The notes: generated by a model not told the origin, from the letters alone. Positions 37,901-50,000 are shown, counted from the stretch's first letter. The stretch is 64,000 nucleotides of DNA from Orthonyx spaldingii (GCA_013397795.1 VZTJ01001660.1:17793-81792); one strand, 5' to 3'. Numbers and translations are program-made.

Positions 37901-40900
37901 AGGGGCACAGCTGATCTCCCTCACGGGCTGCAGGAGAATCTCTGCTCGGGCATCTGAAGCACCTCCTCCTTCTTCTTCACTAACCCTGGTATCTGCAGAG
38001 CTCTTTCTCTCACTTCTCACTCCTCCCTCTGGGTGCAGTTGCACAGGGATTTCCCTCCCTATTAAATATGTAATTCCAGAGGTGCTACTACCATCTTGGC
38101 CTTGGCCAGAGCTGTAGCCAAACCTTGCCATGCCAAAACAATACAGTAATACGTTGTGTAGTGGATATTTCTGTTAAACTGGTAACAACTAGATAATTAT
38201 TCAGAAAAGATAATGATAAAAATATTGCTCAGAAGATAGATAAATGGAAATGGCTTCTTTTTTTTTCAGACAGCTATGCAACAACTGACCCAGCTTCTAT
38301 CAGAGGACCTCAGAAAAGAAATCTATGAACTCTGGGAAGTAAGCTTGCATTCTTTTAATCCTGTGTTAAAATTCAGGGTGACCCATTCCCTTCTTCCCGT
38401 GTACCTGTGAAACTGTGCCATCTCTTATTTTGACCTCAAGAAAATGAGATTCATTTGCTTAGAAGATAAAGCTTAACAGTATGAGTCAAGGTCATTTCAG
38501 GATCCTTTTCAAACAGAAACTCTGGACTTTGGTAGAATAACCAGCTTTTGCTCCTGGCCTCTCAGATTTCCAGATGAACCTGTCCAGGGCTTGGTTTGTA
38601 CAGCTGAAGGAAGGGTTTGTCCTCTACATACAGCCCTCTGGATATAAATCTGGTTTTTATTACATTATCACTTTTGTTCATATCTGGCCATTTGCAGCTT
38701 TTAATACAGGAGAAAAAAAAATGGGAGGTGATGGTGCTGTGGATGATTTTTTGCTTTTTATGCAAGGAATTTCTGTGGCTTTGATTTCTTTATTATAAAG
38801 TCCATTAGACCAAGATATTTAGTAGTAACTTAAAATGATGAAGTAAACTGAAGTTTAAACTTAAATGTGACAAAAAACAGTGCTTTTCTACACATACCAG
38901 ATATTTCTGGTCTTGGGCTCCTCAAAAGTTCATATTGGAAAGTATCTGTTGTGTTTGAAGGTGATTTAACCATTTTTGTGTGAACTCATGCTGTTAATTG
39001 ATAAGATCTTTTATACTTGCAAATGAGGGATGATCAGATTATTTCCAAACAATTCAAGTGTCTAATTACTGTGCTTTATCTCCTCCTGACATAGGTCGCA
39101 TGGGGGGAAGTGTATCCACAACCTCTCATTCACATATTGCTGCAAACAATGCATTCTGTGTTTTTTGGACTCTATCACCTAAGTCTGTATCTTATATTCT
39201 TTTCCACTTAGAGTGTATTTAAATTCCAGATATTTGCATCCAGTTTCTGACTTTTGGTACAACACCCTGTTTGTGGTTTTGTTTTGGGGTTAGGGTTTTT
39301 TTTGTTTGGTCTTTTTTTTCCCTGTTGTGTGGTGAAACAGTGGGAATGGATTCTCAGAGGTATATTTTAAGGTAAAGGGGTTAAACCAACATCATTAGAT
39401 CTGAGAGATAATATGTGTGCAGTTTTTTAGGGAGCACTGGTTCCTTTGCCCTTGTGAAACTGTTATAATTGAGGAAAATGAGGTTTTGATAGATAAGGTT
39501 AGTTCTGTGTAACTGGTTGTTTTTCTTTGCTGGTCTCAGTCTTCTTCTGTGACTGTGTAAGAGCTGGTTCAGTATGGAGTCAGTTCTTCAGCATGTTAGA
39601 TTTTGAACATTCTCATTAACCATAATTTAATACATGCACACTTTTGATAATTTGGTCTTTGTTTCTACCTTCAGGATAATTTATTGGCATTGAGTCTGCA
39701 ATGCATTAGCATGAATGCAACCCATAAGCAGAGAGGATAACCTACAAATCTAGTATTCACATGTAGTTCCTCTGGTGTTGTTTTAAATGGAACAACTAGT
39801 TGCTTCTTAAGAAGAAAAAACCCCAGAAAATAAGAAGCCTCTGATAACTTGGTGTGCTGCTCTGCTCTCAGCTAGCCAGAGGCATTTCCCTATGATTTTT
39901 TTTTTTGTGAGTGAAGGTGGTTATGGACCAGAGCTGAACAGTGCTGAACAGGACAAGATCTCTTGACACTCTTAGCTAGTTCTTCCTGCACTGCTCTGCC
40001 CTTGTCTCTGTCTCTCTTTGCCTTTCAGCTTTACAAGGACTGACTGCTGCTTTGGACAGTATTAGTGGGCACTTGGTGAGTGTAGTGCAGGGGAGAGAGG
40101 CAGCAGAAAGATGCCTCAGATATATTTTCACTTTGTAACTTAATCCCAAATACGTTTGAAAAATGATTTTTAAAAGATGGCCTGTGGTGTTGGAGAGACC
40201 AGTTAGTGTTTTTCCAAAGCATACTGTTATTTCAGAGTCTTAACCACCTGTGGGGAGGAAACAAGTGTTTGTTTCAGCACTGTGCACAGTTGCACATGGA
40301 ATAGCTGATGTTTCTTGAGATGTGAATTACATCTGGTGGGTTGTATAGCACAAAGGGTTGGCAACAGACTGATATTCCCACTTAATTGTTGGAGGTAGGA
40401 CTGAGTTCTAAAGGCAAACAGCCCTACTTCTCCTTTTCCTGAAGTTCTCCTTTGTAATGCTGCCAAGAGTTTGTTGTCTTTGGTGGACCCTCCCCTCTAA
40501 AAAATAGATTATAAAAAACCAGAGTAGAAATAAATAGATTTAAGAAAATAAGTAGTATTTAAACATTTTTAAAACGAGGCAAAGCTCATGTTGAAAAGAG
40601 AACAAGAAGACAAAAACACTGAAATGAAATATATTACTAAAATAATGATGAAAATGTAACTGAAAATTCAAAGTATGATTGAAATCCAAATAGAATAGTA
40701 AATGAATCAATCATTGCTATCAAAATCTGGATTTCTGACTTCAAAGGTAAAGTAATTAGCCTAAGAACAGGCTCCTAATAGTATGCAAGACAAAGAAATG
40801 ACTGTCACGCTTATCTGAGCATCACTGTGCTGGAATTACAAAGCCAGGATCTTGCTACTGTGAATGTCACTCACACCACAGTTGTTATCTTAAGATACAG

Positions 40901-43377
40901 AAAGGAATGCTGTGTTCTGTGGTCAGCAGGCAGACCTCTTCCTGCACTTGTGCTGCTCTTCTCTGCACAAGTGCTATGATCCACAGGTTCTGTGGATCTG
41001 GGAGCACAGATGGGCCCAAGTGTGTACTTAAGACTTTGGTGTGATTGATAGTGGTGGTGATGATGAATGGGGTCAGACCTGCCAATGGAATCAAGGTAAT
41101 GGTAACCTGCACAGAAAAAAACCCTTTTTATGGGGTTGGTTTTGGAAGTCAGTAGAGTCAGGAAGACCTGCTGATGAGACATCACATACAATGCAGTAGA
41201 TTTGGAAAAGAGAAAGTGAAATGCCAAACCTGTCTGCAGCCATCACTGGAAGTAAATGACAGCAAAATTGTTCAAGTTGACTAGAAATGTAAATCACTCA
41301 TAAATACATACTGATGATGACTGTAGAGAGGGAAAAGATAGCAGAGAGATTAAAGGACTTAATGTCTGATGGGGAGGAAACCCCTTAACCACTCCCCTTC
41401 CTATCTCCTAGGAGAGACATAAGGATATAAGCAGCTCAGACAGATTAGACCAAAAAGATTAGGCAGGAATGACAGGAGAAATACAAAGAACAACTCCATA
41501 TAGAAACAGCAAGTGATGAGAAAAGTGTAAAATAGGTTTTAAAAATAGGTGGTGGCAATGCGTAGGCACACACTGTGGTAATTCATAGCCTTAGCCAGGC
41601 CTGAAATGATCTTCATACGTAAAATATTGTTAAATGGAACCTATTGTTTAACTTGTATGTCATGCAGAGTTGCCTCCATATCATCCCTGATTCAGCCAAA
41701 ACAATTGGTATGTTTGGAGTTAGAACACAATTCTTTTGCAGAATCTAAGTCCCACTGCATTTAATATAAAATTGGCACATATTTCAAGTGTTTTGCTGAC
41801 CAGCATGTGTTTGTAAAAACAAAAGGAACAATGTAATTGTGCCGAAAATTTCTAGAGTGGCTTGTACTAATGAAGAAGATTCTAGATATATAGAGATTTT
41901 AATGTTCTGTTTCAGAGTTACAAAATTATTTTCTTATAATGGCAAATCTTTTCAGGAATATGAAAACCAGTCTACTGCAGAAGCCAAGTTTGTAAAGCAG
42001 TTGGATCAGTGTGAGATGATACTGCAAGCATTTGAGTACGAAGAGTTGGAAAACACACCTGGCAGACTGCAGGATTTTTATGATTCAACTGCTGGTATGA
42101 CATTTGGGCTTTTTTTTTCCTCTTTCATAAATGAAATATATAATGTGCCTTTTTTTTCTGACAGACATTCAGAGCAAGTGAGAACTAGTAATTTTAGTCA
42201 TTGCACAAGCCCCCTAATATTTCTGGGGAAACTTAGTGCAGTGTGAACATACTTGACACTTATCTGTAGGTATTAAACCCGAATTTCATTTATGCCAGAT
42301 TCCTTTTACATCACTATTTATCTAAAGAGAGGCTCAGCTTTCATTACACTTGCACGTTTAATGATCTCTCTGAAACATCAGAGAGGGCATAAAGGAGTCT
42401 TCAGTGTTCACCAATGCTCTGACAGCAGCTTGTTTCTACTCTGTCAATATTTCAGGAACCAGTGAAGTAGAATTTGTTATCCCCAGGTGAGCTGTGTGAC
42501 CAGCCCAAGGTTCCTGTGAGAACCACCTCAGTGAAATGGTTTAAGTTGCAACTGTGTTACTTTTTATTCTATCCACTGCTTTTCATCCTTTGCAAAATAA
42601 ACTGGTAGTTGAAAGCAGAGATAGGTAAAATAATAATCTTTATAATTTTAGCAATGGAGTTGAACACCAGAGAAGGACTGTAACTACCTCATCCTGTACT
42701 GGGAAAAAAACTAGGGGTAGACAAACTCTAGGGATAAGAGGACCAGCAGTCACCAAAGTCCCTGACAAGTCCCATTTATACTTTGGTGACTCCTCAGGGA
42801 AATAATCATCTCTCTGGAAAACGTAATAGTTTAGTTAGCGAAGGAAAAAAAAGAACAACATGAGTGAAGCTGGAATGCTTTGTTTTCTAACTGACATCTT
42901 TGCTCCCCTGCCAGAATTCAACAACTTAAATGGAGCTGGTGTCTGTGTAGAGCCTACAGCATATACCCTAAGTGCACTTGTAATTGGAGTGGTTTCCTGT
43001 AGCACGACATGTAGTATCAGATTATCTTGGTCAGGGTGCATCCCTTTTTCAGCTCTTAAGTGTCTTAATAGAGCACAACATACAACCTTTTTGGGAAGAA
43101 GGGGTGTAACTACTCTTACTCCATAGCTGGATTGAACTGGGAGCATTCACTTTCTTAAAAGAATTATTTGACATTTACTCTGAGCCTAAAGTGACATCAC
43201 TACTATCATTCCAATGCCAGCCTTTCACACATGGCAAAATGAGAGCATTTTTCATTAACCTTCCCCTTCTTTTGTTTTGCAGGAAAGTTTGTTCACCCAG
43301 AAATACTCCAGCTTGTATCTCTGATTAACACAGAAAGGAACAAAAGAATAGCTGCCAAATCTCATCCACATTCCTGA
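34904..43377 (+). CDS. HDDC2: HDDC2, HD-domain 5'-deoxynucleotidase (complete, six coding exons)
   Basis: HDDC2 is the vertebrate relative of bacterial YfbR, a metal-dependent phosphohydrolase that removes phosphate from deoxynucleoside 5'-monophosphates. The coding exons are 34904-34963, 35473-35594, 36475-36577, 38270-38338, 41956-42094 and 43283-43377. All have GT/AG borders and the phases join without a frame break. The product is 195 residues; human HDDC2 is about 204, and the difference is mainly a shorter N-terminus. The HD-domain metal ligands are visible as His41 (SVSDHMYRM), His69-Asp70 (ALVHDMAEC) and Asp135 (KQLDQCEMI), with Glu73 next to the HD pair as the likely catalytic acid or base. 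The start ATG at 34,904 is the first Met after an in-frame TGA at 34,874 and has G at +4. The gene starts in a CpG island and points toward TPD52L1, as in other amniotes. Orthology is very secure; enzymatic activity is inferred from the family. Confidence 0.96.
35396..35461 (+). mobile_element. CR1 3' tail adjacent to the HDDC2 exon 2 acceptor
   Basis: About 65 bp: 'gaggttggactcgatggtct', then 'ccttttccaacct', then a doubled octamer 'gattctgtgattctgtga'. This is the extreme 3' end of a CR1 element, heavily 5'-truncated, inside the 509-bp intron 1. It ends 10 bp before the acceptor AG. Confidence 0.9.
35473..35594 (+). CDS. HDDC2: HDDC2 coding exon 2
   Basis: Encodes RIPRTGWVYRNV through RLNKD plus two bases of an Arg codon, and holds the first HD-domain metal ligand (His41). 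The donor is GTGAGA. The acceptor AG (35,471-35,472) is preceded by a CR1 tail ending at 35,461, and the best branch-point match, CTAAT at 35,438-35,442, lies inside that repeat. Confidence 0.95.
35595..36474 (+). other. HDDC2: HDDC2 intron 2
   Basis: An 880-bp intron with consensus borders. No repeat, embedded gene or coding signal was recognised. Confidence 0.85.
36475..36577 (+). CDS. HDDC2: HDDC2 coding exon 3
   Basis: Begins with the last base of a split Arg codon and encodes CIRLALVHDMAEC..GDIAPADN..KEEKHKREE. It contains the HD signature dipeptide (His69-Asp70) and Glu73. The acceptor follows a strong pyrimidine tract (ttccttcttgtcag) and the donor is GTATGA. This is the most conserved part of the protein. 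Confidence 0.96.
36578..38269 (+). other. HDDC2: HDDC2 intron 3
   Basis: A 1,692-bp intron. It contains a 13-base G run (37,349-37,361) and an interspersed repeat of probable LTR origin at 37,690-38,150. No coding sequence was seen. Confidence 0.85.
37690..38150. mobile_element. Avian interspersed repeat, probably LTR-derived
   Basis: A GC-richer block inside an AT-rich intron. It is built of short, partly tandem phrases ('ggatctctgctc' three times with variants, 'gggctgcagg', 'gcacctcctcc', 'cagagctctttctctcac', 'ttaaatatgt', 'aaaccttgcca'). The order of phrases matches a high-copy repeat I recall from songbird and other avian genomes and associate with endogenous retrovirus LTRs. No retroviral gene is present, so at most it is a solo, internally deleted LTR. 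Orientation and boundaries are not determined. Confidence 0.5.
38270..38338 (+). CDS. HDDC2: HDDC2 coding exon 4
   Basis: Twenty-three codons, TAMQQLTQLL..LYELWE-type sequence, flanked by an unusually T-rich acceptor (tttttttcag) and donor GTAAGC, phase 0 on both sides. It aligns with human EAMKQITQLLPEDLRKELYE. A repeat of probable LTR origin ends about 120 bp upstream. Confidence 0.95.
38339..41955 (+). other. HDDC2: HDDC2 intron 4
   Basis: The largest HDDC2 intron at 3,617 bp, AT-rich with T-rich patches near 39,290-39,320 and 39,897-39,905. No repeat family, embedded gene or RNA gene was recognised. The 118-codon - strand frame at 40,871-41,227 has no family signature. Confidence 0.8.
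41956..42094 (+). CDS. HDDC2: HDDC2 coding exon 5
   Basis: Forty-six codons plus one base, EYENQSTAEAKFVKQLDQ..FYDSTA, with the last metal ligand (Asp135). The acceptor is cttttcag and the donor GTATGA. The frame happens to stay open for about 117 nt upstream and 150 nt downstream, but those parts do not resemble the protein and the splice sites are clear. Confidence 0.96.
42095..43282 (+). other. HDDC2: HDDC2 intron 5
   Basis: A 1,188-bp intron with consensus borders. Nothing else was recognised in it. Confidence 0.8.
43283..43377 (+). CDS. HDDC2: HDDC2 coding exon 6 and stop
   Basis: Completes a split Gly codon, then KFVHPEILQLVSLINTERN..SHPHS and TGA at 43,375-43,377. The C-terminal tail is less conserved than the HD core, but the final PHS residues match human HDDC2, which supports the stop position. 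The acceptor is tgttttgcag. Confidence 0.95.
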
Positions 43378-43401
43378 TATGTTCCTAAATGCTGTAGCCA
43401 T

Positions 43402-43407
43402 AATAAA
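43402..43407 (+). terminator. HDDC2: HDDC2 polyadenylation signal
   Basis: Canonical AATAAA begins 25 bases after the stop codon and is followed by GT/T-rich sequence ('ttggtttatattctgg'), a plausible downstream element. If used, the 3' UTR would be only about 45-50 nt. Longer forms ending further downstream cannot be excluded. Confidence 0.7.
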
Positions 43408-44067
43408 TACTTTGGTTTATATTCTGGTCATTATTTTTCCTCCTATAAAATCAGTGATTTCTGCTGGTAGATTTTTTTCCTGTGCATTCACTCTTGAGAA
43501 TCCCAGGACCACTTAGAAAGGAGCAGGTATTGTAGTTGCCTCCCAGATCAGAGGTTGTGTCAGGGAACAAATAATTAAAATTAGTATATTTGGGTTTTTC
43601 CTTCTTTTTAATCAGCCTCTGATTAATGCAATCTCAGTTACTAATAGATTCTCCACTGGGGAAATTCAGGTACATTTAAAAATTAGTTGATTGCAATCTA
43701 ATCTGTTCATGTAGTGCACTGTGTGGGGCAGGTGATCTTGTTCTGTGATTTCTAAATATGTGTGGATTTAAGTACCTTCAAAATGGGTTAATATCCACTC
43801 AGTGCTGCACAGAAACGAGACCAATGTGTGTGTAGGAGCTCTTGACTGAGCTTAGAGATGAGATTTTGTTGGACTGCATAAGCCTTAGGTGATGGTGGAT
43901 AAAACTGGTCATCTCATTAATTACATTTTCTTAATATCTTCTTTATTTCTTACAAATGTTCATATGTCGTATCAGGGAATGGTGTCAGTATTTCCATAAG
44001 GTCTGTATTCCTGATTCGCCCTCAGCCCAGCCTAGCAGTTTTACAGACTCCTTCACAGGTAATTGAT

Positions 44068-44200
44068 AATCACAGGATACCTGAGGTTTGGAGGGACTTT
44101 TGGAGTTTGTGCAATCTAATGCAGAAGCCTGCACAGTCATGTAAAGCTGGCTCCCTTCTTCAGGCTGTCACACACTGGTACCAGTCCTGCTGTAAATGAG
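44068..44200 (-). mobile_element. CR1-like 3' end fragment (weak)
   Basis: The + strand 'aatcacaggatacctgaggt', then 'ttggagggacttttggag', resembles the reverse complement of a CR1 3' end. The similarity fades to the right and the copy is diverged. Confidence 0.45.
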
Positions 44201-45113
44201 TTTCTGGCACAGGCAATAACACTAATGTAGAGGTACAGAATGATTGTGAGGTAAAGCTGTAGTGGTGCTAAATGCCGTAACGAGGCCCGTGTCTGCACAG
44301 CCAACTGCTGAGTTGTGTGCAGCTGGAGATGAGGACAACGCCATGATTATTACCAAATAAGCAAAATTTGCACCTGGAAGAATTATGTGGTAGAGGCCTG
44401 GACTTCTCTGTCTTCCGTCTCATGTCAAATGAAGCAGCATAAAACTAAATTCAATTTTCATACCCTTTAAAGGTAGGTAATGTAGCTGAACACACATTTT
44501 CAGGCACCATGACTCAGGAAATGCTTTCTTTATGCAGAGCTCGGGGGCCTGACTGAAGCTCACAAGGCATTCTGTGGCTGCTGCCTTTCCTAGAGCACAG
44601 AGTGCTGTGCAGAGATGCTGGGAGCTTCTCGCCTCAGTGGCTGGCACAGTGCACAAAATCTGCAGAGTGTATTGGTCTGGTTCAGAGGAGATGTGAGATG
44701 CCTGCTCTGCTCAGGAAACACCCACGGCAGCAGTTGTGCCCTGTGGAAACCCTGGAAGAACAGGTTGTACTTTGCTGAGCTGATTAGTGGTTTGTGGCAA
44801 CAGATTATCTTACTGCAAAGGGGGATAGAGTGGGGCCCACTGAGCTTTTGTCAGCATTTTTATTTCACCTAGATGCACACAAATCATAGTCTCCATTACT
44901 TTGCATTGAATGCTGAGTGTGAGAGAGCTACAGATGCATTGAAGGGCAGAATTGAGAACATTCTTGACAAACCAGAAAAGTGGCCTTGAAGAGATGTTTG
45001 GTGGAAACACACCCAGCACAAATACTATCCTAAGGAGGAACAGTCCATTCCTGCAGGAGGCTTCCCCATTCTGCAGGGGATCAAGGGGACAGAGCGTGGA
45101 GCACCATGCACAG

Positions 45114-45213
45114 TAATCATAGAGTGGTTTGAGTTGGAAGGGGCCTGAAAGGTCATCTAGTTCCAACTCCCTTGCCAGTGGCAAGGACAGCTTTCACTAG
45201 ACCAGGTTGCTCC
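45114..45213 (-). mobile_element. CR1 3' end, reverse orientation
   Basis: The + strand reads 'taatcatagagtggtttgag', then 'ttggaaggggcctgaaaggt', then 'catctagttccaactccctt', then 'accaggttgctcc'. This is the reverse complement of the avian CR1 3' terminus. It lies about 60 bp beyond the predicted TPD52L1 cleavage region and has the same orientation as that gene. Confidence 0.88.
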
Positions 45214-45254
45214 TGTTTACTACTGGTAAATATGGAATTAAAACACCACGAAGG

Positions 45255-46919
45255 GTAAAAGAGTAAGAGAGAAATTTATTTTTAATAAGAATATCAAGAA
45301 CTTCATTTACACAAACTAAGTTGTCCATTAATATGTTCCATTTTAAATAAATTCACATTTATGCACAAAATCACGTAAAATAAGCTAGAAAATTGTCACA
45401 AGAATACTAGAAAAACAATTAGATTTGCTTCCATGCTAAAAATCACACTAAAGAGGCATGTGATATAAATGTCCAAAGTTAATTTATGTCCAGTAGAACA
45501 TTACAAAAGGACTTTCAACTTCGTAAAAACTAACAAAAGCTACAGAAGAAAAAAAAAATCACTTAAAGCCACGTTTTCTCACAAAATTTTAAGCAGTCTG
45601 TAATGTCAAACTCACTACTACTGATTTGAAGCTTTGGCGTATGCTCAAAAAATGCATCCATTTTCAAAGTAGCCAGGCTCTTTCCCATCCTGTTTGCTGA
45701 TGATGTCCTGTTCACCTCAGTGTCTGGTGAGCTGAGCAACGCAACATGCGGACTGACACGTGCTCACTACACAGCAAGATAGTGTCACAAATGTGCTGCT
45801 CTTTCCTTGGAAAAAATGTTACAAGAATGCAATTCAGAAAACATGCTGAATATAAGCTGAGAGACGTCTGGCTCTTGGTGACTGAGCAGAGATAATGCAG
45901 TTGGTGGAATTACATCCTGGAGCAAAGCACAACAAAATTTGACACCAAAAGTGAAGTTCTTACTCATCCTGTGTATTGTCAGGTAGCAGGGTCTACGCTA
46001 GCAGCTGTGAAGGCATGGGCTCTCTAACCTATGGCACGTCTGAAGCCAAATGTTGGGTTTGTATTCTTTCACTTAAGGCTGTATCTTGACCGAGGCTCAT
46101 AAATGTATCTTCCTTTGGTTTTGAGGGGAAGATACAGAGGCAAAAATATTAGAGGTTCCCTCCATTCCACTTGATTTTCTAATTAATTTCACTGCCAAGT
46201 CTTACCAAACCAAAGAGAGCAAGCAATGATTCACATTTTGAAACTGAAACTTTTCCAGCCAAAATGACCATCTGAAATCAGCAGCTGTGGTAGGTTCAGT
46301 TTCTCTATGAATAACGGGGTGTCTCTTCCTGCCCTCCTTAACTCTGCTGCCTAACAGGTGTAGGGCAATGCCAGACTGTACCAGTGAAGGAGAAACAACT
46401 TTTTGTGACAGTAAGTGATTTTAATTCTGTTAGGAAATAGATCATGTACAGACACTCCTGAGCAAAGGGCACCTGGTAGACAGCTGGTGTATGAGCTACT
46501 GCTGGCAGCTGAATGCTTTGCACAGCTCTAGGTCCATCTGTCTGATGTGGCACTGAGAGGGAAGCCAGAAGCCAACAGATAGAAAAGAGTAAACCAAAAT
46601 AAATAAGAAACAGAGACTGGGAGATTGTTAGAGGGAAGTCACATGTAACTGAAAACTACTTGAGTCACTTAACACAGAATTTAGTGCATTATAACCAACG
46701 ACTTAGTGTAGTTTTGATGATGTACAAAGTACCTCGTGATAAAATGGCCCATCTAAAACAAATAGGGAGAGGAAACATTCTCCAACACAAGGCCAGGATG
46801 GCAATTTTCCAAAGCTGACGAAACCTTGTTGCACAAGTTGTGTAGTGAGGGAGGGCTGAAAATCACTCTCTGAGCAAGTCTCTGAAGAGAGGCATGTGGG
46901 GCTCAGGAGGGCCTGCTGT
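45255..46919 (-). other. TPD52L1: TPD52L1 3' UTR (predicted)
   Basis: Sequence on the - strand between the TAA stop (46,920-46,922) and the AATAAA at 45,275-45,280, about 1.66 kb. It is AT-rich toward its end. I see no competing canonical signal on this strand in between, but alternative ends cannot be excluded. Small ORFs within it are not gene-like. Confidence 0.6.
45275..45280 (-). terminator. TPD52L1: TPD52L1 polyadenylation signal (predicted)
   Basis: TTTATT on the + strand is AATAAA on the - strand. It is followed about 30 nt downstream by 'cgtggtgtttt', a GT-rich element of the kind used for 3' end processing. This places the end of TPD52L1 about 1.9 kb from the HDDC2 signal. Confidence 0.6.
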
Positions 46920-47051
46920 TTAACACTGAAGCTCTTCTTCACTTTCAGGGAGTCGGGTGCCAGCAAGGGAGCTCTGAGCGCTGGCATGGGCTGTAGAGCT
47001 GAGAACTTCTTCAAAACTGCCTCCTGTGTGGCTTGTCCCACCAACCTTGGT
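46920..47051 (-). CDS. TPD52L1: TPD52L1 terminal coding exon
   Basis: Forty-three codons and TAA, from TKVGGTSHTGGSFEEVL to EEELQC. The acceptor is 'gccttatttcag'. The part before EEELQC (SSLAGTRLPES) differs from mammals (roughly SLAGGSRRTK), which is the usual variable spot, while the last six residues are identical to the human protein. Confidence 0.95.
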   Translation of the reverse strand, partial: TKVGGTSHTGGSFEEVLSSTAHASAQSSLAGTRLPESEEELQC

Positions 47052-50000
47052 CTGAAATAAGGCAAACAGAGAACAGCAAGTTCCTCTGCTCACACTGAAG
47101 CAAGTCCCATTTCCATTGCACCCCATGGCCATGGAGGGCAGGAAACTGTTCAGGCAGAGAACACATAGGGATGTGTTTTTCCTAAGAAAAACTGGTCCTA
47201 TAAAACCAGTCAAATAAAGCAACTTCTTTACTCCACAATTTCTAAAGTAGGCTGCTATCATAAAATCTGCCAGTGGCATGTCTCATATGCTTAAAGGAAC
47301 CAGTCCCTAAGTAGATCCCAGGTAGTATCCTAGACCCTAGCAGTAAACCTAATGTGGTTGTTTACCTGACTAGCTCACACTGGTTTCAGTGGTTTTTTTC
47401 CAATTCTATGCAGGCTGGATAAGACATGGATATTAAAATGAACTGGTTCATTTGCTGAGTGGCCCACACACCAGCAATGGCAACACAGCTGCTTGCAAAA
47501 TACATAAACCATACTGGGATTTTGGACAGAAGAAGGAATGTAGTAACCAAAGGACAAACCCAGCAGCTTGAATCCCTTCAGGCACTTGTAGCTACCTAGA
47601 TACTGATACATGAAACTGCCAGCAGCATTTTCATGGGGGAAGGCAGGGAAGAAATATCAAAATACATTAATGAAACATATCCAATGTTCTTGCACATTTA
47701 CTTCCAGAATGCTTCAGGTCACTGAATTTGTAATAAGTATTAAAAATAAAAATCAGTAAGACTACATCTCCGAAAAAGAATTTTCCGAACAAAGATGGAG
47801 CTGTGTCTAAAGATTTGGAAATGATCAAGACTAAGTGACAAAGAGACAAAGCTGTTGTGACTAGGTTGTCTCAGTAAGAGGACATTCTTTTGTGGCTTTC
47901 CTTGCTGATATGCCCACTCCAAGTTGATTCAAGATTGAAAATAGGGCCAAACACTTTACTCCATCCTAAAATTGCAGCAGAACTCAAAGACAAGCTGACA
48001 TTTTTTTCAGGCTCTCAGCCACTGAATGCTTAGGAAGATTATTTTAATTAAATGAACTTTGTGTTCTAAGTTTCCAAAGGGTTAATCCTACGTAATCCTG
48101 TTTCTTTAGCTGGCACAGCAGCTTACCTAGCTTGAAAGTCCAATAAAACATTTAATTCATCAGAGTTCAGATTTTCAGAATAGTTGAAAAGAATTAGGCA
48201 CCCTGGTCCTGTTTGATTTCCAGGGGAAATGAACTAGTATACTCTCCCAAGAAAGCTGCAACCCGAAGTCCAAACTCCAAGAGCAAATAAAATCTAATTT
48301 GAAATTTGACTTCTAAATATTATGAAACCTGAACATCAGTTTTGGCTGACTGCAAACACTGTAGGATCACTGAAGATTTGTAGCTAATATGGGGGTTGGG
48401 AGGAAGATGATAAGACTACCGCTGTTCTTTTTACAGCAGCCTCTCTGGGTAGTTCTCCACTTTTTGAGACCACAACAAAATCCTAGAATTGAAGGTTAAC
48501 TCCACGATATCCCCCCCCTCCCATCCCCTGGTCCTCCTAATCTTGCAAGCCTTGGAACAGAGGCAGGGAAAAGGAGGAGCAATGCTGATCTGCAGTCTAC
48601 CCTGGTGGCACCCTAGATCCATGACTCCAGCTTCCCTTCTCCATTTGCACCAGGAAATGAAAGAAAAAAAGAATACAGAAAGAAGATATTTCAGAAAATG
48701 ACAGTGAGTTTGCCAATAAAGATGGACAGTGAAGGTTTCATGAGATGTGGAGGATTATTTCAGACTCAAAACTTACTGTATTGTCCTGCTTAATTACCGA
48801 TTTCTTAAAGGATGATCTAAGAGCACTCTGAACACAACAGGTTGGCTTGGCAGGACAGTCTCCTCTAGAACACCTTTGCTTAATCAACAAAATAAGATCA
48901 AGCTCCTCAAGCAGATCACTGTGAGAGGAAATGGTCTTCAGAGCTGTGCAGTTTGAATTACCTTTTTCTATTTCTGAATGACACATTGAGGTGACTGGGA
49001 ACCGACATTCCTTACCACCACCGTTTTTGGCATTTCTGAGACTATTTGCTTACTTTGGCAGGCAGCAGAAATAATTTCTTAGCAACAAAGCAAAGAAACA
49101 ATTTCTTTGCATATTGTCTTTATTTTCCATTAGTGCTCATACACCACCATGAAATTCTTGATGGAACAACAAATTCAATCAGTTCCCTGTACAAATGATA
49201 GGGACAACTAAACTGTCACACTTTAACACACACAGCCATGCAACTCTGCCCCTAACCTTTACCTTAAGGCTTGTGACAGTGGTTTCAACCTTCTCCTCAA
49301 ATGATTTGAAAGTTGGAGAATTCCTAGGAGAAAAGAAAAAATTGAAGGGAGGGAGAGCAAGTTGCAAACATCATGGGATAACACCACAATTCGATCAGTT
49401 CTTACCGGGCAACACTGCCAGCACAGATTGAAGCCTGGCTGGCAGCACAGGGCTATGAACACTCACTTGTGCTCTGTCAGTCAAATCCAATTATGGTAAT
49501 AGGATGAGTATTTTTTAGCTACAAATTTTCAAAAGCAGAACCTGCCTAGTAATTGAAACCAAATGATACCTGGCCTGCCTACTCTGTGATGCATTTGTCA
49601 TGTTCTCAGAACAACCAGACAATGCTGCCTGTAATGCTGCTTTTCTATGGCTTTATCCATTTGTATTGTTGTTGTAAAGAAATAAACATTTTTTTTCACC
49701 TGATGAGCAAGTTCATAACCTACATTATTAAAAAGATGCCAAGTTTAATGTCCTAAGGCTGGGAAGAAGGAGATAAAGAACTACATGGAAAGTGGGTCCC
49801 AAATGCCTTTGAGGAATCCTGATCTCCCCCTCTGTGACTGAAGACAAAGACTTTAGAGATACTGTGTTCCTAAGGTGCCTCTCTGACTAAGCTAAGCTTT
49901 TCTCTGTGTTCACTCAGCACAAAGGAGACTGAACAAGTCTACAGTGGGTGAAGGGGATCTTCTTCTGGTTCTCTGCTCCTTGCTTGACACCTGAGAGCTC

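Larger units (their letters stand above)
43430..45250. other. Convergent intergenic spacer between HDDC2 and TPD52L1
   Basis: About 1.8 kb between the two likely cleavage sites. It holds two short CR1 pieces (44,068-44,200 and 45,114-45,213) and no recognisable gene. Confidence 0.6.

Noticed and set aside
41839..42246. 135-codon + strand ORF around HDDC2 exon 5
   Set aside because: Only the 41,956-42,094 part matches HDDC2. The flanks are intron that happens to stay open, and both splice sites are strong.
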